NCBI RefSeq assembly: GCF_000372725.1
Contig: NW_005198966.1
Span: forward strand, 1,107,338-1,171,337
Reading direction: 5' to 3'
DNA: 64,000 nt
Origin: Emiliania huxleyi CCMP1516
Taxonomy: Eukaryota; Haptophyta; Isochrysidales; Noelaerhabdaceae
Both the position numbers and the translations under genes were made by a program. Positions 9,612 through 24,300 of the stretch are shown in pieces. The notes beneath the pieces are model-generated. The model was not told the DNA's origin. It worked only from the letters and a program-made list of their open reading frames with translations, and did no database searches. Position 1 is the stretch's first letter; each line of letters opens with the position of its first letter.

Positions 9612-12600
9612 ATGGACGCTGTCTTCTCCGTCCATGTTGGCACCCTTGTCGGCGCGCTGCCGTACGAAAAGGTGGCGCCCGGCGAATGCGTCACGCTTCA
9701 TGGCTCGAGCGTGTGCGGCCTGCGCGTGGCGGAAGACCCGCTGGGAAATCTCGTCGCCGACGCGATGCGCTGGTCGGCACAGACGGAATGCGCGCTCGCG
9801 AATGGAGGGATGATTCGCGCAGCGCTACCAGCGGGCGCCGTCTCTCAGAAGGAGCTTGTCGAGATGTTGCCCTTCCAGAATGAGGTGACAATCGTGCGGC
9901 TGAGTGCGGCCGACCTGTTTGCGGTGCTCGAGGTCAGCATCTCCGGGCTCGCCGCAGTGACGGCCGTCTCAGCACCTCTTGGCCGCTTCCTCCAGGTCGC
10001 CGGCCTCCGTTTCGAGTGGTGGTATGAGTCGGGTGGCATCCCACTTGTGCATGCCGTGCAGCTCGAGGGTTCAGACGGCACACTGAGGCCGCTATCGCGC
10101 ACAAACACCTCCGAGGTCACTTGTGCCGTGCCGTCGTTCCTTGCCAGCGGCGGCGATGGCTACTCGGTGCTCGGCACAAAATCCTCCACAGGGACCGGGT
10201 TGCAGACCGCGGTGGCGCTGGCCGACTACTTCGCGGCCGCCGCGGGCGTGCTTGACCCGCGGGTTGAGGGACGTATCAGCCGGATCGCAAAGCCGCGCTA
10301 CCGCCCGGCGACGGTAAACATTGGGCTGCTTGCGCCGATGTTCTATCCCGACGGCACCATCGACCTTTCCACTACGTCGTGCCGCGCCGCCTTCCTCCTC
10401 GCTCTCAACGAGATCAACGACAAGCAAGACGGCGTCGCCGACACGCTGCTCCCCTTTACCCAGCTGCGCTTCGCCTACCGCGATTCGAAGTGTGACCCCA
10501 TCTACGGCTTGCGCGGCGCCGTTGAGCTCTCGCAGAATGCGTTTGGCGATGGCGTCAGCGCCATCATCGGCGCGGCCTGCTCCTCCGCGTCCACCTGGGC
10601 TGCCACCGCTGTTGCCGACATGCCGATTCTCTCGAGCTCCGCAACGGCTGCCACGCTGAGCGACTCGACGCAGTACCCGTCGTTTGCGCGTGTTGTGCCG
10701 TCAGACAACTTTCAGACGCAGGCGATGGTCGACCTCCTCGTCAACCTGTGGGGTTACACGAGGGTTGCCCTCGTGAGCAGCACAGACGCGTACGGCACGG
10801 CGGGCGCGAAATCGTTCACCCGGTCTGCGCGCGCGGAGAGTCTCGAGATTCTCGCTGACGTGCGTTGCACGGATGGCGAGGCGGACCTTTCGCTGCAGTT
10901 GTCGACGCTTCGCAACTCGGGCGCGCGCGTCATCGTCATCATATGTCCCGACCCCCCCAGCGCCAGCCGCTTCCTCGCCGAAGCGTACGCCGCCGGCATT
11001 GGCGGCCCTGGCTACTTGTGGCTCGGAGCCGATGCTGTGACACAGCCGCAGACGTTCGACAGCGTTGAGCTCGCGCCCAGTGCGACGCAGCGCGAGCGCA
11101 TTGCACAGGGCTTCTTTGGGACGACCGCCGCAGAACCGAGTGGCACGAGGTACGACAATTTTCTTACGCGGCTGCGCGCAATGCCGTCGACGAGCGACAC
11201 CACATCCCCCGGCAGCTGCAATTTGCAGTTGGATGACGAAGGAGGTTCGTATGTGTGGGCGGGGGATCACGACGGCAATGCGAGCACGCAGCTCTTATGC
11301 GCCGGGTTCAACGCGACAAGCATCTCGGAGTGGGCCGCATATGAATACGACGCCGTGTATGCGCTCGCGCACGCGATCCACGATCTGCTCGAGGTTCAGC
11401 AGAAGAGCGCCATCGTCGGCGCCGAGCTGATCGCCGCCCTAATGGAGCGCGTCAGCTTCGAGGGCGTGACGGGGCTCATCGATCTCCACACCGGAGACTC
11501 GAACGGTGTGTATGGAGCCCACTCATACCGTGGCGACCGGCAGGTAGGCGTCGTCTACGATGTCAAGAATGTTGACGCCTCGGGGCAGCTCGTGACCATC
11601 GGCAGGTGGGCGCCGTGCGCCACCTGCTCGTTCGCGCAGCGATGGGAACAGGTTGCCCCTCTGGTGTACTCCACGGGTGGAGCGACGTCGCCACGACCGG
11701 AGGTGCTTGTTGCTGATCCATCGTCCAACTCCGCCGGGCCGATCATCGCCATCGCGGTATCAGCCACTTTTGGGCTGACGCTAGCCGTGCTATTATCATG
11801 GCGGCGCATCGTCAACATCAGCGTCAAGAAGATCGAGCAGTGGTGGGGGCTCCCCGCAGTAAAGAAGAGCAATGAAGCCGAGAAGGAACGCAAATGTTGC
11901 TCCTTCTGGTTCGTGCCCGCCGACTTTGTCGTTGAACTCGCAGGGGCTATCGGCGAGGCAGCGGGCGCAGAAGAAGAAAAGTCGAGCTCTGGTTCGAATA
12001 GCGGTGGCAACAGGCGCTCAAAGTTCCTCGCCCAGTATCTCGACGCGAGCACGCCCACGACGACCTTAAGCAGGTGTTTTGCCCGCTTGCAGCAAGTCAG
12101 AGAGGCGACGAGCTCGCTCCCAACGGCGAAGGTGCACCCGGCAGCAGACGGCGCGGCGCCAAAGCTTCACAGGCAACGTTCACTTGAGAGATGGGTTTCC
12201 AGCCCTCAAGAGAGCGAGAGGGAAAAGCTGATGCGGCTGTTGACCGACGTGCGCAAGTCGGAGGGCCCTGCATTCGCGCGTGCCATCGCCGCGTCCAACC
12301 TCACTTTCCGTGCTCTCAAGAAGGCGGGCGTGCTGGTGCGGCGCGAAATCTACGTCGAAGATGCTTTCCGTGGCAAGTATGCGCAAGAATACCTCGCGGT
12401 GAGCCACCGCTGGATGATTGCCGAAGCACCCGACGCGGCGACGGGGGCCGAATGCGCGCAACTCGACGCTATCGCGAAGCACTTGCTTAGTCAGCCCGAG
12501 TTAACTCGCCCGAGGTTCGTGTGGTTCGACTTTTGGTGCATGCCACAACACTCCCGGGTCGACCACACGGCGTACCTGTTTGTGCTTCGATCGATGCTGT

Positions 12601-13307
12601 ACCCTAGCAGACGGTTGGCCTGCTTGTACGATGCGATCGCTTCTGTCTTCTCCCTGCTGAGGACGTATGCCACAGCACCCGCTGCGGAGGGCGAGGGGAA
12701 ACGCAAACGCAAGTGCCGGCGCACGCCGCTCGAGGACGAATCGTTCTACTGGATGCTGGAGAATATGTCAATGCTATACGTTGGTTGCGCCGTCCTCATC
12801 CTCCTCGATCGCGCCTACCAATCCCGCTTCTGGACAAGCTTTGAGGCGTGGCTCGCCTTGCGCACCGCCACCGCCGAGGGTCTCGTGAATACGCCTTGCC
12901 CAACCGACACTGGGGCCACGGAAGGTGGGCTGGCGCAACTATCGCCGCGCGCGAGCGTCGCGACCGTGTACGGCGCGCCTGGCGCGCTAATTCAGTCGCT
13001 GCAGGAGGAATGGGCAATGTGCACTCGTGAGGAGGCGCGCGAGAAGCTCAGGTCGCCCGACGTGAGCGTGTCCAACGGAAAGGATAAGGAAATGCAGTTG
13101 GGCAGGTGGGAGGGCGACAAAGTGATTGAGTGCAAAATCTTTGAGCTTGACGACCTCGCACAAGAGGTCTTGGCTCCTGACAGCAGCACACGGGAAAGCG
13201 AGAAGCTTCGGCGAATACGGACCGCCAAGCAGAGGCGCCTTTTGGCGCGAGCCAAGGAAGTTTCCCGGCTCAGCCAGAGCTTTGTTAGGCGGAGTCGTGA
13301 GGACTGA
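9612..13307 (+). CDS. Receptor-like protein: 5'-nucleotidase C-domain, Venus-flytrap domain, TM, HET/TIR-like region
   Basis: A single uninterrupted frame of 1,231 codons from the first ATG at 9612. Residues about 20-220 match the 5'-nucleotidase C-terminal domain (NLVADAMRW, ALANGGMIRAALPAG, MLPFQNEVTIVRLSAADLF). Residues about 230-680 are an ANF-receptor / periplasmic-binding fold like the ligand domain of family-C GPCRs and natriuretic receptors (IGAACSSASTWAATAVADMP, PSFARVVPSDNFQTQAM). A membrane segment follows (IIAIAVSATFGLTLAVLLSW). The cytoplasmic part has basic and Ser-rich linkers and a domain with EYLAVSHRWM and FVWFDFWCMPQ, as in HET/TIR-like domains of algal proteins. The metallophosphatase half of 5'-nucleotidase is absent, and no signal peptide is seen; an upstream exon is possible. 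Ligand and output are unknown. Confidence 0.75.
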   Translation: MDAVFSVHVGTLVGALPYEKVAPGECVTLHGSSVCGLRVAEDPLGNLVADAMRWSAQTECALANGGMIRAALPAGAVSQKELVEMLPFQNEVTIVRLSAADLFAVLEVSISGLAAVTAVSAPLGRFLQVAGLRFEWWYESGGIPLVHAVQLEGSDGTLRPLSRTNTSEVTCAVPSFLASGGDGYSVLGTKSSTGTGLQTAVALADYFAAAAGVLDPRVEGRISRIAKPRYRPATVNIGLLAPMFYPDGTIDLSTTSCRAAFLLALNEINDKQDGVADTLLPFTQLRFAYRDSKCDPIYGLRGAVELSQNAFGDGVSAIIGAACSSASTWAATAVADMPILSSSATAATLSDSTQYPSFARVVPSDNFQTQAMVDLLVNLWGYTRVALVSSTDAYGTAGAKSFTRSARAESLEILADVRCTDGEADLSLQLSTLRNSGARVIVIICPDPPSASRFLAEAYAAGIGGPGYLWLGADAVTQPQTFDSVELAPSATQRERIAQGFFGTTAAEPSGTRYDNFLTRLRAMPSTSDTTSPGSCNLQLDDEGGSYVWAGDHDGNASTQLLCAGFNATSISEWAAYEYDAVYALAHAIHDLLEVQQKSAIVGAELIAALMERVSFEGVTGLIDLHTGDSNGVYGAHSYRGDRQVGVVYDVKNVDASGQLVTIGRWAPCATCSFAQRWEQVAPLVYSTGGATSPRPEVLVADPSSNSAGPIIAIAVSATFGLTLAVLLSWRRIVNISVKKIEQWWGLPAVKKSNEAEKERKCCSFWFVPADFVVELAGAIGEAAGAEEEKSSSGSNSGGNRRSKFLAQYLDASTPTTTLSRCFARLQQVREATSSLPTAKVHPAADGAAPKLHRQRSLERWVSSPQESEREKLMRLLTDVRKSEGPAFARAIAASNLTFRALKKAGVLVRREIYVEDAFRGKYAQEYLAVSHRWMIAEAPDAATGAECAQLDAIAKHLLSQPELTRPRFVWFDFWCMPQHSRVDHTAYLFVLRSMLYPSRRLACLYDAIASVFSLLRTYATAPAAEGEGKRKRKCRRTPLEDESFYWMLENMSMLYVGCAVLILLDRAYQSRFWTSFEAWLALRTATAEGLVNTPCPTDTGATEGGLAQLSPRASVATVYGAPGALIQSLQEEWAMCTREEAREKLRSPDVSVSNGKDKEMQLGRWEGDKVIECKIFELDDLAQEVLAPDSSTRESEKLRRIRTAKQRRLLARAKEVSRLSQSFVRRSRED

Positions 13308-13586
13308 CTTGATACATCATAATGGCGCACAGGAGCCAAGCAAATGATTCGGCTCAGTCAGAGCGTACGTAGAATGTGTGCAAGGCTCTCTAAAGTGTCG
13401 GAGAGGGCGGATCCGGCCCAAAAGACGGGGGGTCTCCCATTCCCCACCTTCCCCCCTCCACCCGCCTAGCCTCCCACGACCCCCCTCCCCTACCGCCGCG
13501 GTCATTTCCAAAGAATTTTATTGGCGCGACTCCTGCTGTCGGCGCTCACACTGCCTCGGCCACCTCCGCTTGCGCTCCATCCGTCC

Positions 13587-18750
<5,164 letters not shown>

Positions 18751-19181
18751 AGTAGAGCGTACTGCGCGGCGCGGCGCCAGATTTTTGGGCTAAAATATTT
18801 CTTCCTCGTTTGACCATCCGCCTCTCTCAACGTCATAGCTCATACAATACATACGGCTTTTCTTAAAGGCTTTAACGTCCGCACTCTCTGGTCTCTGCAC
18901 TCACTCAGCTTTATACCGAGTCCCGTCTAGTTGTCTAGCTAGTTGTGTAGACAGCGTACCGAGAGCCGTAGAGTCTAGACACTAGACTTGAGACAGAGTT
19001 ACGCAGAGACTACGTACCGTATAGAGTGTTAGAGTCATTATAAATGTAATCGAGCGGGTCTGTTTTGAATAAATAAGTATAAGTGAAGAAAACGGACACC
19101 TCTCCTAGGAGATGGGTAAAAGGAGCAGGTGTCACATTTTGTTCGGAGATGCGCACGGAGTCCTTGAAGTATGAAGAGTAG
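18751..19181. other. AT-richer intergenic region between convergent genes
   Basis: Low GC compared with its surroundings, with many short CTAG/TAGAC-type repeats (18930-19000). It probably holds the 3' untranslated ends of both neighbours. No reading frame is supported. Confidence 0.5.
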
Positions 19182-19814
19182 CTAATGAATCGCATCGCTC
19201 CGCCTCCACCTGCCATCCTGCACCGTGTACGAGCGCACTTCGCAGTTGTCCATGTACTCATCCTTGGTGAGATACATGAGGAAGCCGCCATGCGAGACGA
19301 GGAGGAGGGTTTGCTCCGGCCGCGCCTCGATGTAGGACGTCAGCCGGCGAGCACGCTCGTAGATGCGCTCCTCGCACTCGCCTTCAGCTTCGTAGTCGTA
19401 GTCGTCCGCAATCGCTGCGGCCTCCCACGCCTCGACGCTTCCGGCCTGCGCCATCGCGCTGTCGTGTCCCGTCCAATCGAACTCTGCGAACGACAACCGA
19501 GGGGAGCGGAGTCGCGTGCGGTCCATGGGCAGCTCGCACAGCGCCTCCGGATTCGCCACCCGCTCTCGCGCATCGGTTACGACAACCCTTGGCACCATTT
19601 CTGGCGCCACACCATTGGTCGTCTGCAATGCCCGGAGCACAGGGGAGGACAGCACAACCTCGGGCCGTGGAACGAAGGTGCGAATGTGCGCTCTGGCAGC
19701 TACGAGCTGCATCCGGCCTGTAGCTGTCAAGGACGTGTTTCGCCTGAGCTCGGCGACATGGGACACATTGTGCTCAGCCTGTGCATGACGGACGACGTGC
19801 ACGACCTTTGGCAT
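19182..19814 (-). CDS. Histidine-phosphatase (phosphoglycerate-mutase-like) protein
   Basis: An unspliced protein of 210 aa from the ATG at 19814; the frame extends further upstream but without another ATG. The catalytic RHG-type motif sits at the very N-terminus (VVHVVRHAQAEHN, nucleophilic His in RHA). A conserved Arg follows in VLSSPVLRALQT, and the second His in LLLVSHGGFLMYL. These fit the branch-1 histidine phosphatase superfamily. Length and motif spacing match small eukaryotic PGAM-like phosphatases such as those related to yeast SPAC5H10.03; the substrate cannot be read from sequence. No leader is visible, so it is probably cytosolic. The start lies 240 bp from the start of the divergent lysine-rich gene. 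Confidence 0.85.
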   Translation of the reverse strand: MPKVVHVVRHAQAEHNVSHVAELRRNTSLTATGRMQLVAARAHIRTFVPRPEVVLSSPVLRALQTTNGVAPEMVPRVVVTDARERVANPEALCELPMDRTRLRSPRLSFAEFDWTGHDSAMAQAGSVEAWEAAAIADDYDYEAEGECEERIYERARRLTSYIEARPEQTLLLVSHGGFLMYLTKDEYMDNCEVRSYTVQDGRWRRSDAIH

Positions 19815-20053
19815 CCGGCGCTTCGGCAGACCTGACTTTTGTGGTGGAAACGGCGTCGCGCCTTGGCCTCGGCGTCGCGCCTCGACCGAAGGACGTCCTC
19901 CCAAGTGTGACGTTTCATCATGGGTCGCCGTAGGAACCTTGTGCGCCGCTAGTAGGAGCGCCGCCGTCGCCGTTCAACACCAGGCGCACAAGCCTCGCGG
20001 CAACCGCCCTTTATCCACACACTGACTGCCTCGTACACGTCTCCACTCAGGGC

Positions 20054-20434
20054 ATGCCCAAGGCCGGAATGAAGCCGAAGAAGCAGGCCATCCGTGGCGC
20101 AATCGCAAAGAAGCCGATCGCAAAGAAGCCGGCCGCAAACAAGGCGGGCAAGAAGCAGAAGAATGTCTGGCTCAACCTGAAGGTTGGTCCAGGAGATGGA
20201 CGACTTGGAGTCGATCACTTCCTCGCTATTGCAGGCGTGAAAGCGATGGGCTCTAGGAAGGCGAAGGTGATCCTTTTGCACAAGGCCGTAAAGACGAACA
20301 AGTTCAAGACACAGGACCTGAAGAACCTCGGCGAGGAGCTCGGCATGCCCCGGGAAACATGGGACGTCCCAGCCATGTACACGAAATACTACTACAAATC
20401 CAAGGAGTGGGATTCGTTCGAGACCTCGTGCTGA
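20054..20434 (+). CDS. Small lysine-rich protein, unknown
   Basis: An unspliced 126-aa protein with an ATG in good context. The first 40 residues are strongly basic with AKKPIAKKPAANKAGKKQK repeats, like a nuclear or nucleolar localisation region or a histone-type tail. The rest is a compact region (VWLNLKVGPGDGRLGVDHF, ILLHKAVKTNKFKTQDLKNL, TKYYYKSKEWDSFETSC) with mixed charge. I do not recognise the family. A DNA- or RNA-binding role is guessed only from charge. It shares a 240-bp divergent promoter region with the histidine phosphatase gene; a 10-codon upstream reading frame begins at 19920 (ATGGGTCGCC). Confidence 0.65.
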   Translation: MPKAGMKPKKQAIRGAIAKKPIAKKPAANKAGKKQKNVWLNLKVGPGDGRLGVDHFLAIAGVKAMGSRKAKVILLHKAVKTNKFKTQDLKNLGEELGMPRETWDVPAMYTKYYYKSKEWDSFETSC

Positions 20435-21315
20435 ACGGGGCTGAGGCGTGATATGACGATCGGCCGTCGATCCCGAGGTACGAGGGTCGTCGGTTGAGCT
20501 AGGGAGCCTGACGATGGACGCAACCGCGACCCCTCGTGGCATATCTCTCGCCGCCGGCGAGCTTGGGGCCTCGCGGACGGCAAATTAACAGTGTCAGGCC
20601 GGCTCGCTTTCTGCCCTTGTGAGCGCTCATGCCCGCACCTGCGGCTTGTCTTGTTCCGTCCGGGCGCGGCTGGCCATCGGCTCTAGCGCCTAGGTAAGGT
20701 GAGGTCATGCAGGTGAATCGGGAAGGTATCTCTCTCTCTCTCTCTCGCTGCGGCCTGCGGGTCGCTGCCGGCCGACGATTGTGCCACAAGCAATTCAACT
20801 TAAATTCCCCCCCCCCCCCCCTCTGCCTCTCTCCCCGATTGAGAGGGAGATGTTTAGCAATACTAGCGTCAGTGCAACCCGGCGTGGGGGAAACTGCGAG
20901 CACAAGCGCAGATGTCGGCATTGCCCACGCTCGCGAGAGCTCGCGAGAGCAGATCAGCGGTAAGCCGCGTCCACATCGGCGCCGGAGGTTGCTCCGTGTA
21001 GGTGCGTGGGCGGCTAGTGCGATGATCGACCGCTGCCGCCGCCTCAGAGTCGGTGTAGGTATATTGTCGGTGGTACGCTGTGCGGGTGGGATAGTTCAAT
21101 TTCTTTTTCGTTCTTTGTGCCACGCGCCACCTACGATAATAAGCGAGAAGCGTTGCGCAAAAAAGAAATCTTCGTGGCCCCCTCGCGAGGCTTGGCCGCT
21201 CGCTCAAGCCACCACCCGACCTCACGCGACGACGAGCCGCTGGCCACACCGCACGAGCTCACGGTCGCGCACCTCACAGTGGCGCTCTCGTGCATCTCCT
21301 CGCTGACAGTCGCGC
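20435..21315. other. Intergenic; CT repeat and poly-C tract
   Basis: Contains (TC)n at about 20729-20748 and a run of about 14 C at 20808-20821. Just before the next gene, a hydrophobic segment (21262-21315, reads LTVAHLTVALSCISSLTVAHA) lies in a different frame. It could be a leader exon of the C2 protein, but I could not find a convincing splice. Confidence 0.45.
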
Positions 21316-24300
21316 ATGCAGGTCTGCGTACACAATGCCAGCGGATTGCCTCTGATGGACGCGGCCCTGAAAGGCAGCCTGTCGACGACGGCACCAGACC
21401 CGTTCGTCGTCATGACCCTCCCCGGCGTCAGCGTCGCCGCCGACGACTGCCGAAGGGTAGGCCTCTTGAAGGGCGAGCTGATGCGGAGCACGGCGAGCGA
21501 CGGCTCCGGCTGCTGCCGCTCGACAAAGCTTCAAAACACGCAGGAGCCGCTGTGGCCGTCGCTCTGCTGCGACTTCCCGACCGACCGCGGCCCGATCCAG
21601 ATCACGGTCTGGGACGACGACATCCTCACCGACGAGCTCATCGGCGAGGCGCAGCTCGAGCCGCCCTCCGAGTTTGCCTTCTCTGGCCACTCGTCTGCCG
21701 GCCTCGCCTCGGCCGACGTCTCCTCCTCCGCCAGCGTGCAGCTCTCGGGAGGTCCGTGCTCCGGCTCGCCCTGCTCTCTGCACGCCTCGCTGCACCGCGT
21801 CCTGCCAGTCACGCCGGCCTCGCCCGCCGACACGCCCGCGCCCTTTGTGCCTCTGGGCGCGGTCGAGGCGTGCGTGCTGAACGTGCACGGCAGCGGCCCG
21901 CAGCAGGTTGGACGCCCTCCCCGAACCTTCCCTGAATCTTGTCGAAACCTTCCCATAGGCAGCGGCCTGCCGCGGATGGACCAGTTCAGCGCGAGCGATT
22001 GGGTGGTGCAGACGCGGTTCGGGCATGAGCCGTCCACCTACCGTGCGCGCTCTTTCCGCTGCGACGCCTCCCTCGTCGACGCGGCGATCAGCAGCGTGGA
22101 CGAGTCGATCAGCAACTTAGAGGGCGCCGTCACGCAGCTGGCTCAGCTCTCCGACGGCGCCGCCTCCTCCTACTGGCCCCACTGCTGCCGCACCTTTTAC
22201 GGCGTCTTCGCCGCGCCGCACTCGCTCCTCTCCTTCGAGGTCTACGACAGCGACCCCTTCTCGGACCAGCTCTGCTGCAGCGGCACCGTCCCCTTCCTCG
22301 AGGCGCTCGGCTCGGGCCCCTTCACCGTCCGCCTCTCCGGTGGCGACTCGCGCTACCTCGACGCCGTGCTGCGCTTCGCCAACCCGCCCTCCCCGCCGCC
22401 GCCCGCGCTGCCGCCCAGCCCGCCCAGCCCGCCGCCTCTCCCGCCGGCGCGCCCAGGCTCCGGCGCGTGCGCCGAGTGGCGCCGCCCCGCGACCGGCGGA
22501 GGCGAGTCCTCCCCGCGCGCCCCTCCGCGCGGCTGCTTCCTCGCCGGCCCGCCCGAGTGGGGCAGCCGGCCCGAGTGCCTCGTCGGCCCCTTCTTCGAGC
22601 TGGTCGGCGGCAGGGACGTCCTCTCGCTCCCGGACGTGCACATGCTCCCCGCGCAGCCGGGCGGCTGGCTGTACGAGATCGCGGCGCCCCTCTCGGGCTC
22701 CGTGCGCGTGCAGGGGCTCAACGTGATCCGGGTCCAGTCGCTGACGCTGACGCGGATCCGGTGCGCCTACCTCGAGCGAGAGCCGCTCGACTTGTCCACC
22801 TCGCTCCACTGGGCAGACTGGCTGACCGGCGCGGGCGCACGCGAGGCAGCGGGGGAGGCGCGGGGCTGGGGCGCCGACTCGCTGCGCGTCGGCCTCCACG
22901 TGCGCGAGATGACCTGCACCGCCTCGCTCTCGGTGCGGCAGCCAGAGGGTCAGTTCACCGACCTGCTGAGCGACGCTGCGGTCAGCCTCAGCCTCACCGA
23001 CTTGCGGGTCGCGTCCGAGGTCTCGGCCGGCTTCGAGGCGAAGAACGGGACGGTGCTCCTGCGGCAAGGGTTCGGCGACCCGGGCTGCAAGCCGCGCACG
23101 GCGTGCAGCTGCGGGCTGCTCGACGCCGCCTGCCCGTTTGCTGCCGTGTCGATCGGCGGGCTCGAGGCGCGCATCTACGACTCTGCGAAGCCTGACGTTC
23201 AGGACACGCCATGACATGTCCGAGACATGTCCCGTAGGCGCGCATCTACGACTCTGCGAAGCCTTCGCGCGTGCTCAACGAGCTCGTGCGGGTGATGGCG
23301 CCGCTGCTGCAGCGGCAGCTCGTCGCGTCCGCCGTCTCCTTGCCGCTGCCCCGCCGCGTGCCCCTCTCGCGGCCGCCGCCGCGCCACGCCGCAGGCGGCG
23401 CCACGCCTCTCTGCGTGTCGCGGCGAGGCCCTCTCTCGCCCCGTCCCACTCCCTCGCCCCGCCGCGCAGGCCACTCCTCCAGCCCCTGCATGCTCTCGGA
23501 CCACTGCCGCCTCTTCAACTCGCTCTCGCAGAGCCTGCTCGCCGACGGAGGTCTCCTCCACAGCCTCCTCCTCCGGCTCCCGGCGGGACGCCCTGCCAAC
23601 CCCGCAGCCCTGCTTGCGCAGGCCCGTTCCGCCTCTTCAACCTGCTGCGCAGGATCGGCGCGTCCGCCCCCGCAACCGCCTCGCGACCGGCCGCCGCAGT
23701 GCTGCGGTGCGACGGGCCGGCGCTCGCCGCGACGGTCGGGGCGTTCTTCGGCGACAGCCCGCTCTCCGCGTCGGGCGAGTTTCTCGCCGTGGACGGCGCG
23801 CCGCGCACCGAGGCGGGGGCGCTGCGCCTCGAGCTCTCCGCACTCGACGTGACTGTCGGCGCGCAGTCGCTGCTCTCCGTCGGGCTCGGCTCCGAGCTCT
23901 CCGCCTTTCTCCACTTTGACTACGTCGAGGTGCGCGCCGGCATCGACGTGGTCTGGCTCCCTGCCGCCACGCCGCTGCGCGGCATGCCTGGCACAGAGGG
24001 CATGCCTGGCACAGAGGGCGCGCTCGACGCGTCGCGGGCCGTGCGGGAGCGGCTCGAGCTGGTGATGGTCGGCCGTAGCGTCTCTCTGAGCGCGCAGACG
24101 TCGCACTTGAGCATGGAGGGCGGCGCCTCGGTGCTGGCGTGCGCCCTCTTCCGGCTCGGGCTGCAGCAGCTCGAGCTGGACGGGGATCTCGCCGTCGAGG
24201 CGCGCTCTCTCGGCGGCGGGTGGGCAGACGACGTGTCTCGCGCCTTCAACGAGCTGGCTGGCCTCTACCTGCGCGGCTTTAGCGGCGAGGCGGTGAGCGG

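Noticed and set aside
9293-9883. Plus-strand frame through the palindrome with His/Met/Cys repeats
   Set aside because: It is a product of the gtgcat repeat and overlaps the conserved nucleotidase domain in another frame.
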